A stretch of 40,637 nt of DNA from Collinsella sp. (GTDB lineage: Bacteria > Actinomycetota > Coriobacteriia > Coriobacteriales > Coriobacteriaceae), in NCBI GenBank assembly GCA_019419645.1, contig DXZN01000011.1, forward strand, positions 1 to 40,637. Reading direction: 5' to 3'. Each line of letters opens with the position of its first letter. Within the stretch, counting starts at the first letter, position 1. Positions 9,150 to 17,981 of the stretch are shown one piece after another. A program made the position numbers and the translations under genes. The notes beneath the pieces were generated by a model. The model saw only the letters and a program-made list of their open reading frames with translations, ran no database searches and was not told where the DNA came from.

Positions 9150-10057
9150 TACTGTTCCTCCAATGCTGAGGCTCCGCCGACGATCTCGTTAATCTCGGTC
9201 GTGATCGAAGCCTGGCGCACGCGACTATACGTGCGGGTAAGGGTCGAGATGATCGCGGTGGCGTTTTCCGTCGCGGAGTGCATGGCCTTGCGGCGTGCAC
9301 CCTGCTCGGCAGCCGCCGAATCGATCAGGGCCTGGTAGATGACCGTCAGGATATAAGACGGCACAAGCTTGCCGAGAACATGCTCGGGAGAGGGCACGAA
9401 CTCGAACGTGGACGAGATGCGCTTAGGGGCGTCGGTCTCGTTCTTACGCGGACCGTGGGCCATAGCGATCATCTCGGGGTCGAGCGGCAACAGATGCTCG
9501 ACGCGAAGCTCCTGATCCACGCGGTTCTTGGCGTGGTGGTAGACAAGCTCGACACGGTCAAGCTCACCGGCACGATACGCATCGCAGATATGAGAGGAGA
9601 TCATGCGGGCCTGATTGAAATCGGGCTCAGAGGAGTTGCCCTCAAAGTGCATGACGACGTTTGCGCGGTCACGGAAATACGTGGCCGGTTTGCGCCCACA
9701 CGCGATGATCTCGCACTCGATGCCGTCGTTCGCCCAAGAAGCGGCGAGCTTTTCGGCCGTGCGCTCCACCGTCGTATTGAAACCGCCGGCAAGGCCGCGG
9801 TCCGAGGCAATAACGACAATCAGGCCATGCTTGACGTTCTCATGCTTCTGCAGCATGGGATCGGTGCCCGAACAGGAAGCGTCGCCGGCGACCGTCAACA
9901 TGACGTCGGTCAGCGCCTCCTTATAGGGCTCGGCCTGCTTGGAGCGATCGAGGGCACGACGGATCTTGGCCGTAGAGACCATCTCCATCGTGCGCGTGAT
10001 CTGCTTGGTCGTGGTAACCGAGGAGATTCGCTTCTTAATGTCGCGAAGGTTGGCCAT
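9149..10057 (-). CDS. atpG: F1Fo ATP synthase subunit gamma
   Basis: Central rotor shaft of F1, 302 residues. The N terminus MANLRDIKKRISSVTTTKQITRTMEMV and the C-terminal helix (AIISTLTRTYSRVRQASITTEINEIVGGASAL) are the conserved coiled-coil ends. The first gamma Rossmann strand carries SDRGLAGGFN. The stop overlaps the atpD start by one base, and the gene starts 5 nt after the atpA stop. Confidence 0.97.
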
Positions 10058-10062
10058 GGGGC

Positions 10063-11661
10063 TTAGTTCTCCTCTGATCCAGAAACATCCGAATGGTGCT
10101 TGGCCATGAACTGCTGCTTGAAGTCGCCGATGACGCGCAAGAGCTCAGCCTTGGTGTCATCATCGATCTTCTTGGCGCGAACCTTGTCGAGCAGCGAGCC
10201 AAAGCCATTGTCCATGTACTCGATGAGCTCGGCACGGAAAGGCAGCACGTCGGCGATCTCCAGGTCATCCAGGAAGCCCTCGTTGCCAGCGAACAGCGTA
10301 ACGATCTGCTCGCCAACCTCAAACGGCTTGTAGCGCGGCTGCTTCAGGAGCTCGGTCATGCGGGCACCATGGGTCAGCTGCTTCTGAGTAGCCTCGTCGA
10401 GGTCGGAGCCGAACTGCGTAAAGCCGGCGAGCTCCTGGTACGAAGCGAGGTCCAGACGGAGGTTACCGGCGACCTGCTTCATAGCCTTGGTCTGCGCGTC
10501 GCCACCAACGCGGGACACGGAAATGCCCACGTCGACTGCCGGGCGCTGACCCTGGAAGAAGAGCTCGGACTGCAGATAGATCTGACCATCGGTAATGGAA
10601 ATGACGTTGGTCGGAATGTAGGCCGAGACGTCGCCGTCCTGGGTCTCGATGATCGGCAGTGCCGTCATGGAGCCGCAGCCGTTCTTCTTGGACATCTTGA
10701 CGGCACGTTCGAGCAGACGAGAGTGCAGGTAGAAGATGTCGCCAGGATAGGCCTCGCGTCCGGGCGGACGATGCAGCGTCAGCGACATCTGACGGTAGGC
10801 CACGGCCTGCTTGGACAGGTCGTCGTAGATGACGAGCACGTGGCCGCCGGGGTTGGTCTCGCTGGCGGGCTTGCCGTCCTCGCCGTTGTACATGAAGAAC
10901 TCGCCGATAGCGGCACCGGCCATAGGCGCGATGTACTGCATAGGGGCGGAATCGGCAGCGGTGGCCGAAACGATGATGGTGTAGTCGAGCGCGCCGTGCT
11001 GAGCGAGGGTCTCGCGGATGTTGGCAACCGTGGAGGCCTTCTGGCCGATGGCGACATAGATGCAGACCATGCCCTTGCCGCGCTGATTGAGGATAGCGTC
11101 GATGGCGATGGCGGTCTTACCGGTCTTACGGTCGCCAATGATGAGCTCACGCTGACCGCGGCCAATAGGCACCATGGAGTCGATAGCGAGCAGACCGGTC
11201 TGAACCGGCTCGCACACCGGAGTACGATCGATGACGCCGGGGGCCTTGAACTCGATGGGACGACGGTGCGTGGCGACAATGTCACCCAAACCGTCGATGG
11301 GCTGGCCGAGCGGATTGACGACGCGGCCGAGCATGGCGCGGCTCACAGGGATATCCATAATGCGGCCAGTGGTGCGGCACTCGTCGCCTTCCTTGATGGA
11401 GTCGACGGCACCAAACAGAACGGCGCCGACCTCGTCACGGTCAAGGTTCTGGGCAAGGCCGAAGACGGTCTCACCGGTATCGGAGCTCTTGAACTCCAGA
11501 AGCTCGCCTGCCATGGCGCTCTTGAGGCCGGAGACGCGCGCGATGCCGTCGCCTACCTCGTCGACCGTTGAAACCTCATGCGTATCGACCGTCGCGGAGA
11601 GGCTCGTGAGCTGCTCCTGCAGTTTCTTGGCGATATCCTGGGCATTGAGGGTTTCGGACAT
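10063..11661 (-). CDS. atpA: F1Fo ATP synthase subunit alpha
   Basis: Regulatory nucleotide-binding subunit of F1, 532 residues. Walker A reads GDRKTGKT (often GDRQTGKT), Walker B LVIYDDLSKQA, and the arginine-finger region ISVSRVGGDAQ is present. The ATG at 11661 overlaps the atpH stop by one base. The C-terminal tail after the conserved fold (HHSDVSGSEEN) is short and acidic. Confidence 0.98.
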   Translation of the reverse strand: MSETLNAQDIAKKLQEQLTSLSATVDTHEVSTVDEVGDGIARVSGLKSAMAGELLEFKSSDTGETVFGLAQNLDRDEVGAVLFGAVDSIKEGDECRTTGRIMDIPVSRAMLGRVVNPLGQPIDGLGDIVATHRRPIEFKAPGVIDRTPVCEPVQTGLLAIDSMVPIGRGQRELIIGDRKTGKTAIAIDAILNQRGKGMVCIYVAIGQKASTVANIRETLAQHGALDYTIIVSATAADSAPMQYIAPMAGAAIGEFFMYNGEDGKPASETNPGGHVLVIYDDLSKQAVAYRQMSLTLHRPPGREAYPGDIFYLHSRLLERAVKMSKKNGCGSMTALPIIETQDGDVSAYIPTNVISITDGQIYLQSELFFQGQRPAVDVGISVSRVGGDAQTKAMKQVAGNLRLDLASYQELAGFTQFGSDLDEATQKQLTHGARMTELLKQPRYKPFEVGEQIVTLFAGNEGFLDDLEIADVLPFRAELIEYMDNGFGSLLDKVRAKKIDDDTKAELLRVIGDFKQQFMAKHHSDVSGSEEN

Positions 11662-12137
11662 TAGGCTTCACCTCCGTACGAATTAGCAGAGTTTGCGAGG
11701 GTCTCCTGCGCGATGCGCAGCTGCGTCTTGACGGAAATGTCACGACGCTCGCCGCGGGCCTCGAGCACCAGGCCGCCCACGATAGACGGGTCGACCTGCT
11801 CGATAAGGAATACCTTGCGGCCGAAGTCCTGCTCGCATTTCTTAGTGATGGTTTGACGCAGCTCGTCGTCGAGCGGGATCGCCGTGGTGACGGTCACGCC
11901 CACTACATCCTCGTCTTCCTCGGCAACATACTTAAAGGCAGCTGCCACCTTGGGAAGAAGGTCGAGCTGGTCGCGCTTGGACATGGTGTCGAGCACGGCG
12001 ATGATCTCGGGGCTGGCAGAAGCCAGGCGCTCGATCATCTCGAGGTCCTCGAACACATGGTTCTCGGCCTTAGCGGCTTCCAGAAGGGAGCGCGCGTAGG
12101 TCTCGAGCACCTTGTCCTGATAGCGGCTAGTCGGCAT
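11661..12137 (-). CDS. atpH: F1Fo ATP synthase subunit delta
   Basis: 158-residue delta (OSCP) subunit linking the peripheral stalk to the top of F1. Typical start YARSLLEAAKAENHVFEDL and C-terminal block PSIVGGLVLEARGERRDISVKTQL. The ORF overlaps the end of atpF by 11 nt and the start of atpA by 1 nt, implying coupled translation. Confidence 0.93.
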   Translation of the reverse strand: MPTSRYQDKVLETYARSLLEAAKAENHVFEDLEMIERLASASPEIIAVLDTMSKRDQLDLLPKVAAAFKYVAEEDEDVVGVTVTTAIPLDDELRQTITKKCEQDFGRKVFLIEQVDPSIVGGLVLEARGERRDISVKTQLRIAQETLANSANSYGGEA

Positions 12138-12729
12138 TCAGGCTACCTGCTTCCTGGATGTAGCGCTCGATGAGCTTCTTCTGCTCGGCATCGTCCTCGA
12201 GTGCCTCGCCCACGATCTTGGTGGCGACGGCAACGGACAGGTCGGCGATGGAGCTCGCGGCACCGGCGTAGATGGACTTGCGCTCGTCCTCGACGGTCGT
12301 ATGGGCCTTGGCGATGATCTCCTCGGCCTCCTTGTGAGCAGCCTCGATGATACGGGCGCGCTCGGACTCGGCGTCCTTACGGGCCTCGAGAACGATGTCG
12401 GCAGCCTGACGACGGGCGTCGGTGACGATCGAGTCGGACTCAGCGCGCTTGGCGATAGCCTCCTGCTTGGTCTTCTCGGCCTCGTCGAGGCTCTCCTCGA
12501 TCTTCTTGCCGCGCTCTTCCATGGTTTTCATGATGCCCGGCAGGGCGACCTTGGCCAGCACGATCCAGATGATCAGGAAGGCGATAAGCGCCGGGATGAA
12601 CTCCGCCATCTTAGGGATGAGGATGTCCGCACCGGCAGCGCCGTCCTCGGCGAACGCGGAAACCGGCATGAGCAGCGCGGCCGCGGACGCGGAGAGTGCG
12701 ATCGCGCTCTTCTGGGATGAAAGATTCAT
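12127..12729 (-). CDS. atpF: F1Fo ATP synthase subunit b with signal-like leader
   Basis: 200-residue peripheral-stalk subunit. A membrane helix (FIPALIAFLIIWIVLAKVALPGI, about 44-66) is followed by a long charged coiled coil, as expected. Ahead of it is an extra N-terminal hydrophobic stretch ending in SAFA-ED (about residues 10-29), which reads like a cleavable signal peptide; standard b subunits start close to the membrane helix. This may set the topology, with the mature N terminus outside. The start at 12729 is ATG. It overlaps atpH and lies 15 nt after atpE. Confidence 0.93.
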   Translation of the reverse strand: MNLSSQKSAIALSASAAALLMPVSAFAEDGAAGADILIPKMAEFIPALIAFLIIWIVLAKVALPGIMKTMEERGKKIEESLDEAEKTKQEAIAKRAESDSIVTDARRQAADIVLEARKDAESERARIIEAAHKEAEEIIAKAHTTVEDERKSIYAGAASSIADLSVAVATKIVGEALEDDAEQKKLIERYIQEAGSLNAD

Positions 12730-12744
12730 ACTTGACGCTCCGTG

Positions 12745-12939
12745 CTATTTAACGATCAGCGCGACAACGAAGCCGATCAGAGCCAGAGCCTCGCCGAAGG
12801 CGGAGCCCATGATGAAGACGGTGAACACGCGGCCCTGGACCTCAGGCTGACGGGCCATAGCACCCGTAGCACCCAGAGCAGACAGGCCGATAGCAAGACC
12901 AGCGCCGATAACACCGAGACCGTAACCGATAACTCCCAC
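12745..12939 (-). CDS. atpE: F1Fo ATP synthase subunit c
   Basis: Rotor-ring proteolipid of two membrane helices joined by the polar loop ARQPE. Only 64 residues from the GTG start at 12939, a little shorter than the usual 70-80. The GTG is supported by a near-perfect AAAGGAGG site 5 nt upstream. The ion-binding carboxylate is Glu50 in FGEALALIG. The Na+-type pattern (Gln in helix 1, Glu-Ser/Thr and Tyr in helix 2) is absent, so proton coupling is expected. A 124-bp gap separates it from atpB, the largest gap in the operon. Confidence 0.93.
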   Translation of the reverse strand: MGVIGYGLGVIGAGLAIGLSALGATGAMARQPEVQGRVFTVFIMGSAFGEALALIGFVVALIVK

Positions 12940-13063
12940 GATTCCTCCTTTGTCGTGCGTGTCTTATTTCACGCAGGATAACCTTTTTATAACTGCCGGG
13001 CTCCATGGGTACGGGCACCGGCGGTTTAACGAATTGCCTTACCTTTAAGGCGCGAGCGGAAGA

Positions 13064-13867
13064 CTACTCCTCCTCCGCGACCTCCTCTGCCTCGGAGACA
13101 TACACGGCGGTAAGGACCGTGAAGACGTAAGCCTGGATGGCGCCGACCACAAGCTCGATCGCATAAATCAGGATGAGGATGGCAAGCCAGGCCAGCGAAG
13201 GCAGGGCGCCGACGGCGTGGGCCGCGGAAACCTGCTGAAGCAGCGGCTGCATGAACATGCTCGCCATGATGGCGAACGAGCCCATGACCACGTGTCCTGC
13301 GAACATGTTGCAGAACAGACGGACGGCGAGCGTGATGAGGCGCAGGAAGGTCGAGAAAAGCTCGACGACCCACACAAGCACGTTCATCGGGAAGCTCACG
13401 CCCTGCGGGGCGAGGCTCTTGATGTAGCCGATCACGCCGTGGGCCTTGCATCCGTAGTAGATGAAGTACACGAAGGCGAAGATGGCGAGCGCGGCGGTGG
13501 AGCCGATTGCGCCGGTGCCGGGCTTCATTCCCGGGATCAGGCCGATCATGTTATTGATCAGGATGAACAGGAAAAGCGAGCACAGGAACGGGAAGTGCTT
13601 CTTCCAGTTCTCACCCACGACACCCTTGCCGATATCGTTCTCGACGTACTCGATGATGTACTCGAAACCGTTGACGAAGAAGCCCTTGGGGACCAACGCC
13701 TGCTTCTTCTTGAACACGGCCAGGACGATCAGGAGCACGATCGTGGAGACGATCAGCCAAAACGAGTACTGCGTGATACCGCAGCTCAGATCGCCCACGA
13801 CGGGGGTGGAGCTGAACTCGCTAACCAGATGATTAATCTCATCGGGCAGCTTTTCAAAAATTTCCAC
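13064..13867 (-). CDS. atpB: F1Fo ATP synthase subunit a
   Basis: 267-residue integral membrane stator subunit that forms the proton half-channels against the c ring. The essential Arg is Arg183 in LAVRLFCNMFAGH (E. coli Arg210). Several hydrophobic helices are evident. The start is GTG at 13867 with AAAGG 7 nt upstream, 3 nt after the stop of the AtpI-like gene. It has an unusually acidic C terminus (SEAEEVAEEE). Confidence 0.95.
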   Translation of the reverse strand: MEIFEKLPDEINHLVSEFSSTPVVGDLSCGITQYSFWLIVSTIVLLIVLAVFKKKQALVPKGFFVNGFEYIIEYVENDIGKGVVGENWKKHFPFLCSLFLFILINNMIGLIPGMKPGTGAIGSTAALAIFAFVYFIYYGCKAHGVIGYIKSLAPQGVSFPMNVLVWVVELFSTFLRLITLAVRLFCNMFAGHVVMGSFAIMASMFMQPLLQQVSAAHAVGALPSLAWLAILILIYAIELVVGAIQAYVFTVLTAVYVSEAEEVAEEE

Positions 13868-13870
13868 GAC

Positions 13871-14182
13871 TTACCTTTCGACCTCATGAGGATCCCGCAG
13901 TGCCTTGGCAACACGGACCGTGCAGGCGGCCATAAAGGCCACGAAGCCGATCGCCTCGCCCAAGAGGAACATGCGAAACGCCTCTCCGAACAACGCGAAC
14001 ACGACCAGAGTAAAGACGAGCAACGCAATCGCCGAGACCGCGAGACTCACCATCCCCTTGAGCATGTCCGCATTCTGTTTATCGTCAAGAACCGGCTTGA
14101 GCGTAAAAACAAAGGGAAGAAAGGCGACCGCGCCCGCGATGGCGCCTGCAACGATAGCGAGCAGATCGGCTATCTGAAACAC
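13871..14182 (-). CDS. Small membrane protein, AtpI-like
   Basis: First gene of the atp operon. About 103 residues from the GTG at 14182, which has TGAGGA 5 nt upstream; a TTG farther out (14257) falls at the predicted -10 region and is rejected. It has three or four hydrophobic segments, with a charged loop (KPVLDDKQNADMLKG) after the first. Position and topology match AtpI/UncI, an assembly helper for the c ring that is poorly conserved in sequence. The name rests mostly on position. Confidence 0.65.
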   Translation of the reverse strand: MFQIADLLAIVAGAIAGAVAFLPFVFTLKPVLDDKQNADMLKGMVSLAVSAIALLVFTLVVFALFGEAFRMFLLGEAIGFVAFMAACTVRVAKALRDPHEVER

Positions 14183-14243
14183 TGGCGTCCTCACTTTCCT
14201 TTTTAACGCTTTACAGAACAGTTCCCGCCAAACATTGGTGACT

Positions 14244-14271
14244 ATTGTACGAGCCAATCGCTAAAGTACAA
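14244..14271 (-). promoter_or_regulatory. Promoter of the atp operon
   Basis: On the minus strand TTGTAC (14266-14271) and TACAAT (14244-14249), 16 bp apart. The expected start of transcription near 14237 gives a leader of about 55 nt before the GTG of the AtpI-like gene. The region up to 14463 shows no other gene. Confidence 0.65.
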
Positions 14272-14445
14272 CCGAAAAAGCATCGGTTAATACGCACCTG
14301 TTCGTTTTCTTAAGACCTTCTTTATGCTGCAGGTACGGTAATACGTTTTTCTAGAACCCTGCAGGGCAAAACGTCCGTTAACAGGAGTGCGCGTGGACTT
14401 CTTTTGCTCGCCCGCGCGCACCATATCTTCGTATTTGCGGCTGTA

Positions 14446-14471
14446 GCCGATATCGCTCAGTGGTTAGAGCG
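14446..14471 (+). other. tRNA 5'-half-like sequence overlapping the upp stop
   Basis: The plus strand reads like the start of a tRNA: a GCCGATA acceptor strand (14446-14452), TC, then a perfect D arm with GCTC (14455-14458) and GAGC (14467-14470) around an AGTGGTTA loop. What follows does not form anticodon or T arms, so it is not a working tRNA gene. The last eight bases are also the end of the upp coding sequence. It may be a remnant or chance. Confidence 0.35.
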
Positions 14472-15111
14472 TTCCGTAAATACGGTCACCAGCGTCACCC
14501 AGGCCGGGAACGATGTAGGCGGCCTCGTTGAGATGGTCATCGATGGCGCACGTATAAATATGTACGTCGGGGTCCTTCTCGGTCAGCGACTTGAGGCCCT
14601 CGGGGGCCGCGACGATGCACAGCATGCGAATGTCCTTGACGCCGCGCTCGCGCAGGTAGCTAATAGCCATCTCGGCCGAGCCACCCGTGGCGAGCATGGG
14701 GTCGACAACCAGGCAGATGCGCTGGTCGATATCCTTGGGCATCTTGCAGTAATACTCATGCGGCTCGTGGGTGACCTCGTCGCGCTCCATGCCGATATGA
14801 CCCACGCGAGCGGAGGGCACCAGGTCGAGAATACCGTCGACCATGCCAAGACCGGCGCGCAGGATAGGTACGATAGCGAGCTTTTTGCCGGCAAGCTGCT
14901 TAAACGTGGCGGTAGTGATGGGAGTCTCGACTTCAACGTCTTCCATGGGCAGGTCGCGCATGGCCTCGTAGCCGTCAAAGAGCGCGAGCTCGCGTACGAG
15001 CTGGCGGAACTGGTTGGTGCCGGTGCTCTTGTCGCGCAGGATCGACAGCTTATGCTGGACGAGCGGATGATCGACAAGCGTCACGCGAGACGTATCGTAG
15101 GTAACGGTCAT
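14464..15111 (-). CDS. upp: Uracil phosphoribosyltransferase
   Basis: 215-residue pyrimidine salvage enzyme making UMP from uracil and PRPP. The PRPP loop is VVDPMLATGGSA. The N terminus VTLVDHPLVQHKLSILRD and the C-terminal PGLGDAGDRIYGT are family hallmarks. The ATG at 15111 has AAAGGGG about 8 nt upstream; the frame stays open upstream but only as antisense-like read into glpK. It lies just ahead of the atp operon, a common Gram-positive order. Confidence 0.97.
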   Translation of the reverse strand: MTVTYDTSRVTLVDHPLVQHKLSILRDKSTGTNQFRQLVRELALFDGYEAMRDLPMEDVEVETPITTATFKQLAGKKLAIVPILRAGLGMVDGILDLVPSARVGHIGMERDEVTHEPHEYYCKMPKDIDQRICLVVDPMLATGGSAEMAISYLRERGVKDIRMLCIVAAPEGLKSLTEKDPDVHIYTCAIDDHLNEAAYIVPGLGDAGDRIYGTL

Positions 15112-15232
15112 GGGTCTTACCCCTTTCGTTGCAGCCGGAAGATGGCCTTGCTGACAAGGCACGCCGCGGTGCTGTTGCCACGCGCCGTGCATAAGTTTAG
15201 CGGTTTGTTGTATCGAGTGCCCCGTCGCAGCC

Positions 15233-16774
15233 CTACTGAGCGGTGCTGAGCGAACGCTTGACCGCATCGTGCCAACCGTCCAGGTTGCGCTCGCGACGCT
15301 CAACGGACATATGGGGATGGAACGTCTTGACAATCTGGGCGTTTTGCTCCAGCTCCTCCAGATCTTCCCAATACCCAACCGCAAGGCCCGCCAGATACGC
15401 GGCGCCGATTGCCGTAGTCTCCACCGACTCGCATTGCAGTACAGGGATATCCAGCAAGTCTGCTTGGAACTGCATGATGAACTCGTTGCGCGAGGCGCCG
15501 CCATCGACGGACAGGCGCTCGATCGAAAGGCCCACGTCCTGCTCCATGGCCCGCAGCACGTCATAGCTCTGATAGGCCATGGACTCGCAAGCGGCACGCA
15601 CGATGGTCGCGCGACTCGAGGCGCCGGTCAGACCGCATACGATGCCGCGGGCGTGCGCGTCCCACCAAGGTGCACCCAAGCCCGCAAAAGCGGGGATAAA
15701 GTAGCATCCCTCGTTATCGCCGATCGAGGAGGCGAGCTGTGCCGATTCGGATACGTTGGAGATAACGCCCATGTTGTCGCGCAGCCAGTTCATCGTTGAG
15801 CCGGCGGCAAAAATAGAGCCCTCGAGCGCATAGCTGACCTTGCCGTCCGCAGCGATACCGATGGTGGAGACCAGGCCATTCTTGGATTCGACGATCTCGT
15901 CGCCGGTGTTCATGAGCATAAAGCAGCCCGTGCCATAGGTGTTTTTGGTCTGACCGGGATGGAAGCAGCAGTGACCGAACAGCGACGCCTGCTGGTCGCC
16001 CGCCACACCCATGATGGGCGGCATGTTGGTCATGATGTCGCTCGCGACGCGGCCGTAGTCACCGGCGCTCCAACGGACCTCGGGCATCATGGCACGCGGG
16101 ATGTCGAAGAGAGCCAACAGGTCATCGTCCCAGTCCAGCGTATGAATATTGAAGAGCGCCGTGCGGCTGGCGTTGGTGTAGTCGGTGGCGAAGGTTTGGC
16201 CGCCGGTGAGGTTATAGATGAGCCAGGTATCGATGGTGCCAAACATAAGGTCGCCCGCCGCCGCGCTCTCGCGCGCGCCGTCGACGTTGTCGAGGATCCA
16301 CTGCACCTTGGAAGCCGAGAAATACGGGTCGAGCGTAAGGCCGGTGCGGGAACGCACCAACTCCTCGCAGCCCTGCTCGACCAGCTTATCGATTGTCGAG
16401 GCGGTGCGGCGACACTGCCACACGATAGCGTTGTAGATAGGCTGGCCACTCACGCGGTCCCACACCACCGTGGTCTCGCGCTGGTTGGAGATACCGATGG
16501 CTGCGATGCGATCGGAATGGATGCCGCTCTTAAACTGGACCTCCATCATGACCGCGATTTGGCTGGCAAACACCGCCATGGGGTCCTGCTCCACCCAGCC
16601 AGGGCGAGGATAGCTGGTCTTGATGCTGCGACGTGCCTGGGCGACGATGCAGCCGTATTCGTCGACAATGGTCGCGAGCACCGAGGTGGTACCGCAGTCG
16701 AGCGCCATGATGTAGGAACCGCCAAAGCCAAACGAGGCATCTTCCATGCCCAGGCTGCCCAGATTCAACGACAT
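15233..16774 (-). CDS. glpK: Glycerol kinase
   Basis: FGGY-family kinase of about 513 residues making sn-glycerol 3-phosphate. Recognisable blocks: YPRPGWVEQDP, SNQRETTVVWD, the GVAGDQQASLFG phosphate-loop region, KNTYGTGCFMLMNTG, and SVDGGASRNEFIMQFQADLL. The N-terminal phosphate loop reads ALDCGTTS where glycerol kinases usually have DQGTTS. About 18 residues precede that loop, more than in E. coli GlpK. The ATG at 16774 has GAAAGGTG upstream and lies 13 nt after the tsaC stop, so the two are probably cotranscribed. No glycerol facilitator or glpD is nearby. Confidence 0.9.
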   Translation of the reverse strand: MSLNLGSLGMEDASFGFGGSYIMALDCGTTSVLATIVDEYGCIVAQARRSIKTSYPRPGWVEQDPMAVFASQIAVMMEVQFKSGIHSDRIAAIGISNQRETTVVWDRVSGQPIYNAIVWQCRRTASTIDKLVEQGCEELVRSRTGLTLDPYFSASKVQWILDNVDGARESAAAGDLMFGTIDTWLIYNLTGGQTFATDYTNASRTALFNIHTLDWDDDLLALFDIPRAMMPEVRWSAGDYGRVASDIMTNMPPIMGVAGDQQASLFGHCCFHPGQTKNTYGTGCFMLMNTGDEIVESKNGLVSTIGIAADGKVSYALEGSIFAAGSTMNWLRDNMGVISNVSESAQLASSIGDNEGCYFIPAFAGLGAPWWDAHARGIVCGLTGASSRATIVRAACESMAYQSYDVLRAMEQDVGLSIERLSVDGGASRNEFIMQFQADLLDIPVLQCESVETTAIGAAYLAGLAVGYWEDLEELEQNAQIVKTFHPHMSVERRERNLDGWHDAVKRSLSTAQ

Positions 16775-16787
16775 CGCTAACACCTTT

Positions 16788-17531
16788 CTAATGCAACGGG
16801 TCGGACAGGACCCGCTCGATCTCTGATGCGGGAAGTGCGCCTTGGCGCAGGATCTGAAGCTCGCCATGCTTAAGCGTCACGATGGTCGAAGCGTCGCGGC
16901 ACGGGGTCTCGCCCGCGTCGACAGCCAGATCAACCCCCTCCAGAATACGGTCCTCAACGTCGGCAAAGCTTGCCGGCGCGGGCGCGCCGTGCGTATTGGC
17001 GCTGGTGCAGGCAAGCGGACTGCCGCACGCGCGGATGAGCGCCTGCACCACGGGCGAGGCCGATGCGCGAAGGGCCACCGTGTCGTCGGCGGCGCGCATA
17101 AAGGTCGGCACGCAGGGGGCTGCCTTGACCACGATAGTCAGGGCGCCCGGCCAGCATCGTCGGGCAAGCGCGCGAGCCTCTTCCGGGATATCCACGCCGT
17201 AGCGGTCGAGAGCCTCGGCATCATCGACCAGCCAGGCGACAGTTTGCGTGAGTTCACGTTGCTTGAGAGTGAAGATACGGCGATAGCCGGTGCCGAGCGC
17301 GGGCACCGCGGCGCCATTGACGGCAGCCTGCGGATCGCGCGGCCACGGCAGAGATTCGCTTGTATCTTGGGGTACGGCATCCGAGAAGGCATTGACTGCC
17401 ACGGCGACACCATAGACGGTCTCGGTCGGGATCAGGGTCAAGCCACCACAGCCGAGTACCTCGGCCGTACGCTCGACGGCGAGCCGATGCGGCTCACGCG
17501 CTCCCTCGAATACCCGATAGACCGTCTGCAT
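16788..17531 (-). CDS. tsaC: L-threonylcarbamoyladenylate synthase (TsaC/Sua5/YrdC family)
   Basis: Makes threonylcarbamoyl-AMP from Thr, bicarbonate and ATP for the t6A37 modification of ANN-decoding tRNAs. 247 residues. The signatures IPTETVYGV, a Lys-x-Arg (FTLKQRE), RCWPGALTIVVKA, VALRASASP and CTSANTHGAP are present. An extra stretch of about 30 residues (NAFSDAVPQDTSES...GTGY) separates TETVYG from the Lys-x-Arg segment, where family members usually go straight on. There is no Sua5 C-terminal domain. It belongs to the usual prfA-prmC-tsaC-upp-atp neighbourhood. Confidence 0.88.
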   Translation of the reverse strand: MQTVYRVFEGAREPHRLAVERTAEVLGCGGLTLIPTETVYGVAVAVNAFSDAVPQDTSESLPWPRDPQAAVNGAAVPALGTGYRRIFTLKQRELTQTVAWLVDDAEALDRYGVDIPEEARALARRCWPGALTIVVKAAPCVPTFMRAADDTVALRASASPVVQALIRACGSPLACTSANTHGAPAPASFADVEDRILEGVDLAVDAGETPCRDASTIVTLKHGELQILRQGALPASEIERVLSDPLH

Positions 17532-17678
17532 GTGTATGCCAGCCCCTTACGCTCTGGTGAAAGTTTATTTATTGAGAGGCATTTTCGCACGAAACATTTG
17601 ACCCATTTGTCCACAGCGCATGTTGGTTTGGTGAGCGGCTCTAGTAGTCGGTGAAAGTGAGGGGGTTATTGAAGGTTT

Positions 17679-17981
17679 TTAGCGAGCAAGTGTAACGGTA
17701 CGATCGGGAAACTCAATGCTTGCAACCAGTTTTCCGCCGAGGCTCTCTGCGTACCTGTTCAGCGTGTCGAGCCTCATCGAACCCAACTCCCCGCGCTCGA
17801 GCTCAGATACACGTTTTTGAGAAACGCCCATCGACTGGGCGATCGACGCCTGCGTTAGATCTTTTAGCTTGCGAATCTGAGCAAGCTTATAGGCTTCAAC
17901 ACGCTCGCGAGTCCTCTCCTGCTCGACGGCAATAGAGTCGCGCGTTATCCCGCGGGATTCCATATACTCATGCAGTTCCAT
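17679..17981 (-). CDS. XRE-family antitoxin (HigA-like)
   Basis: 100-residue protein with a helix-turn-helix: LTQASIAQSMGVSQKRVSELERGE at about 42-65, followed by the LDTLNRYAESLGGKLVASIEF tail typical of antitoxins paired with Gp49/HigB-type toxins. The ATG at 17981 has AAGGAGG upstream and overlaps the toxin gene by 14 nt, so it is translated second. It should bind and neutralise the toxin and, with it, repress the promoter at 18373-18405. Confidence 0.85.
   Translation of the reverse strand: MELHEYMESRGITRDSIAVEQERTRERVEAYKLAQIRKLKDLTQASIAQSMGVSQKRVSELERGELGSMRLDTLNRYAESLGGKLVASIEFPDRTVTLAR

Noticed and set aside
14446..14520. Complete tRNA gene
   Set aside because: Only the acceptor and D-arm portions fit; no anticodon stem or T arm follows.
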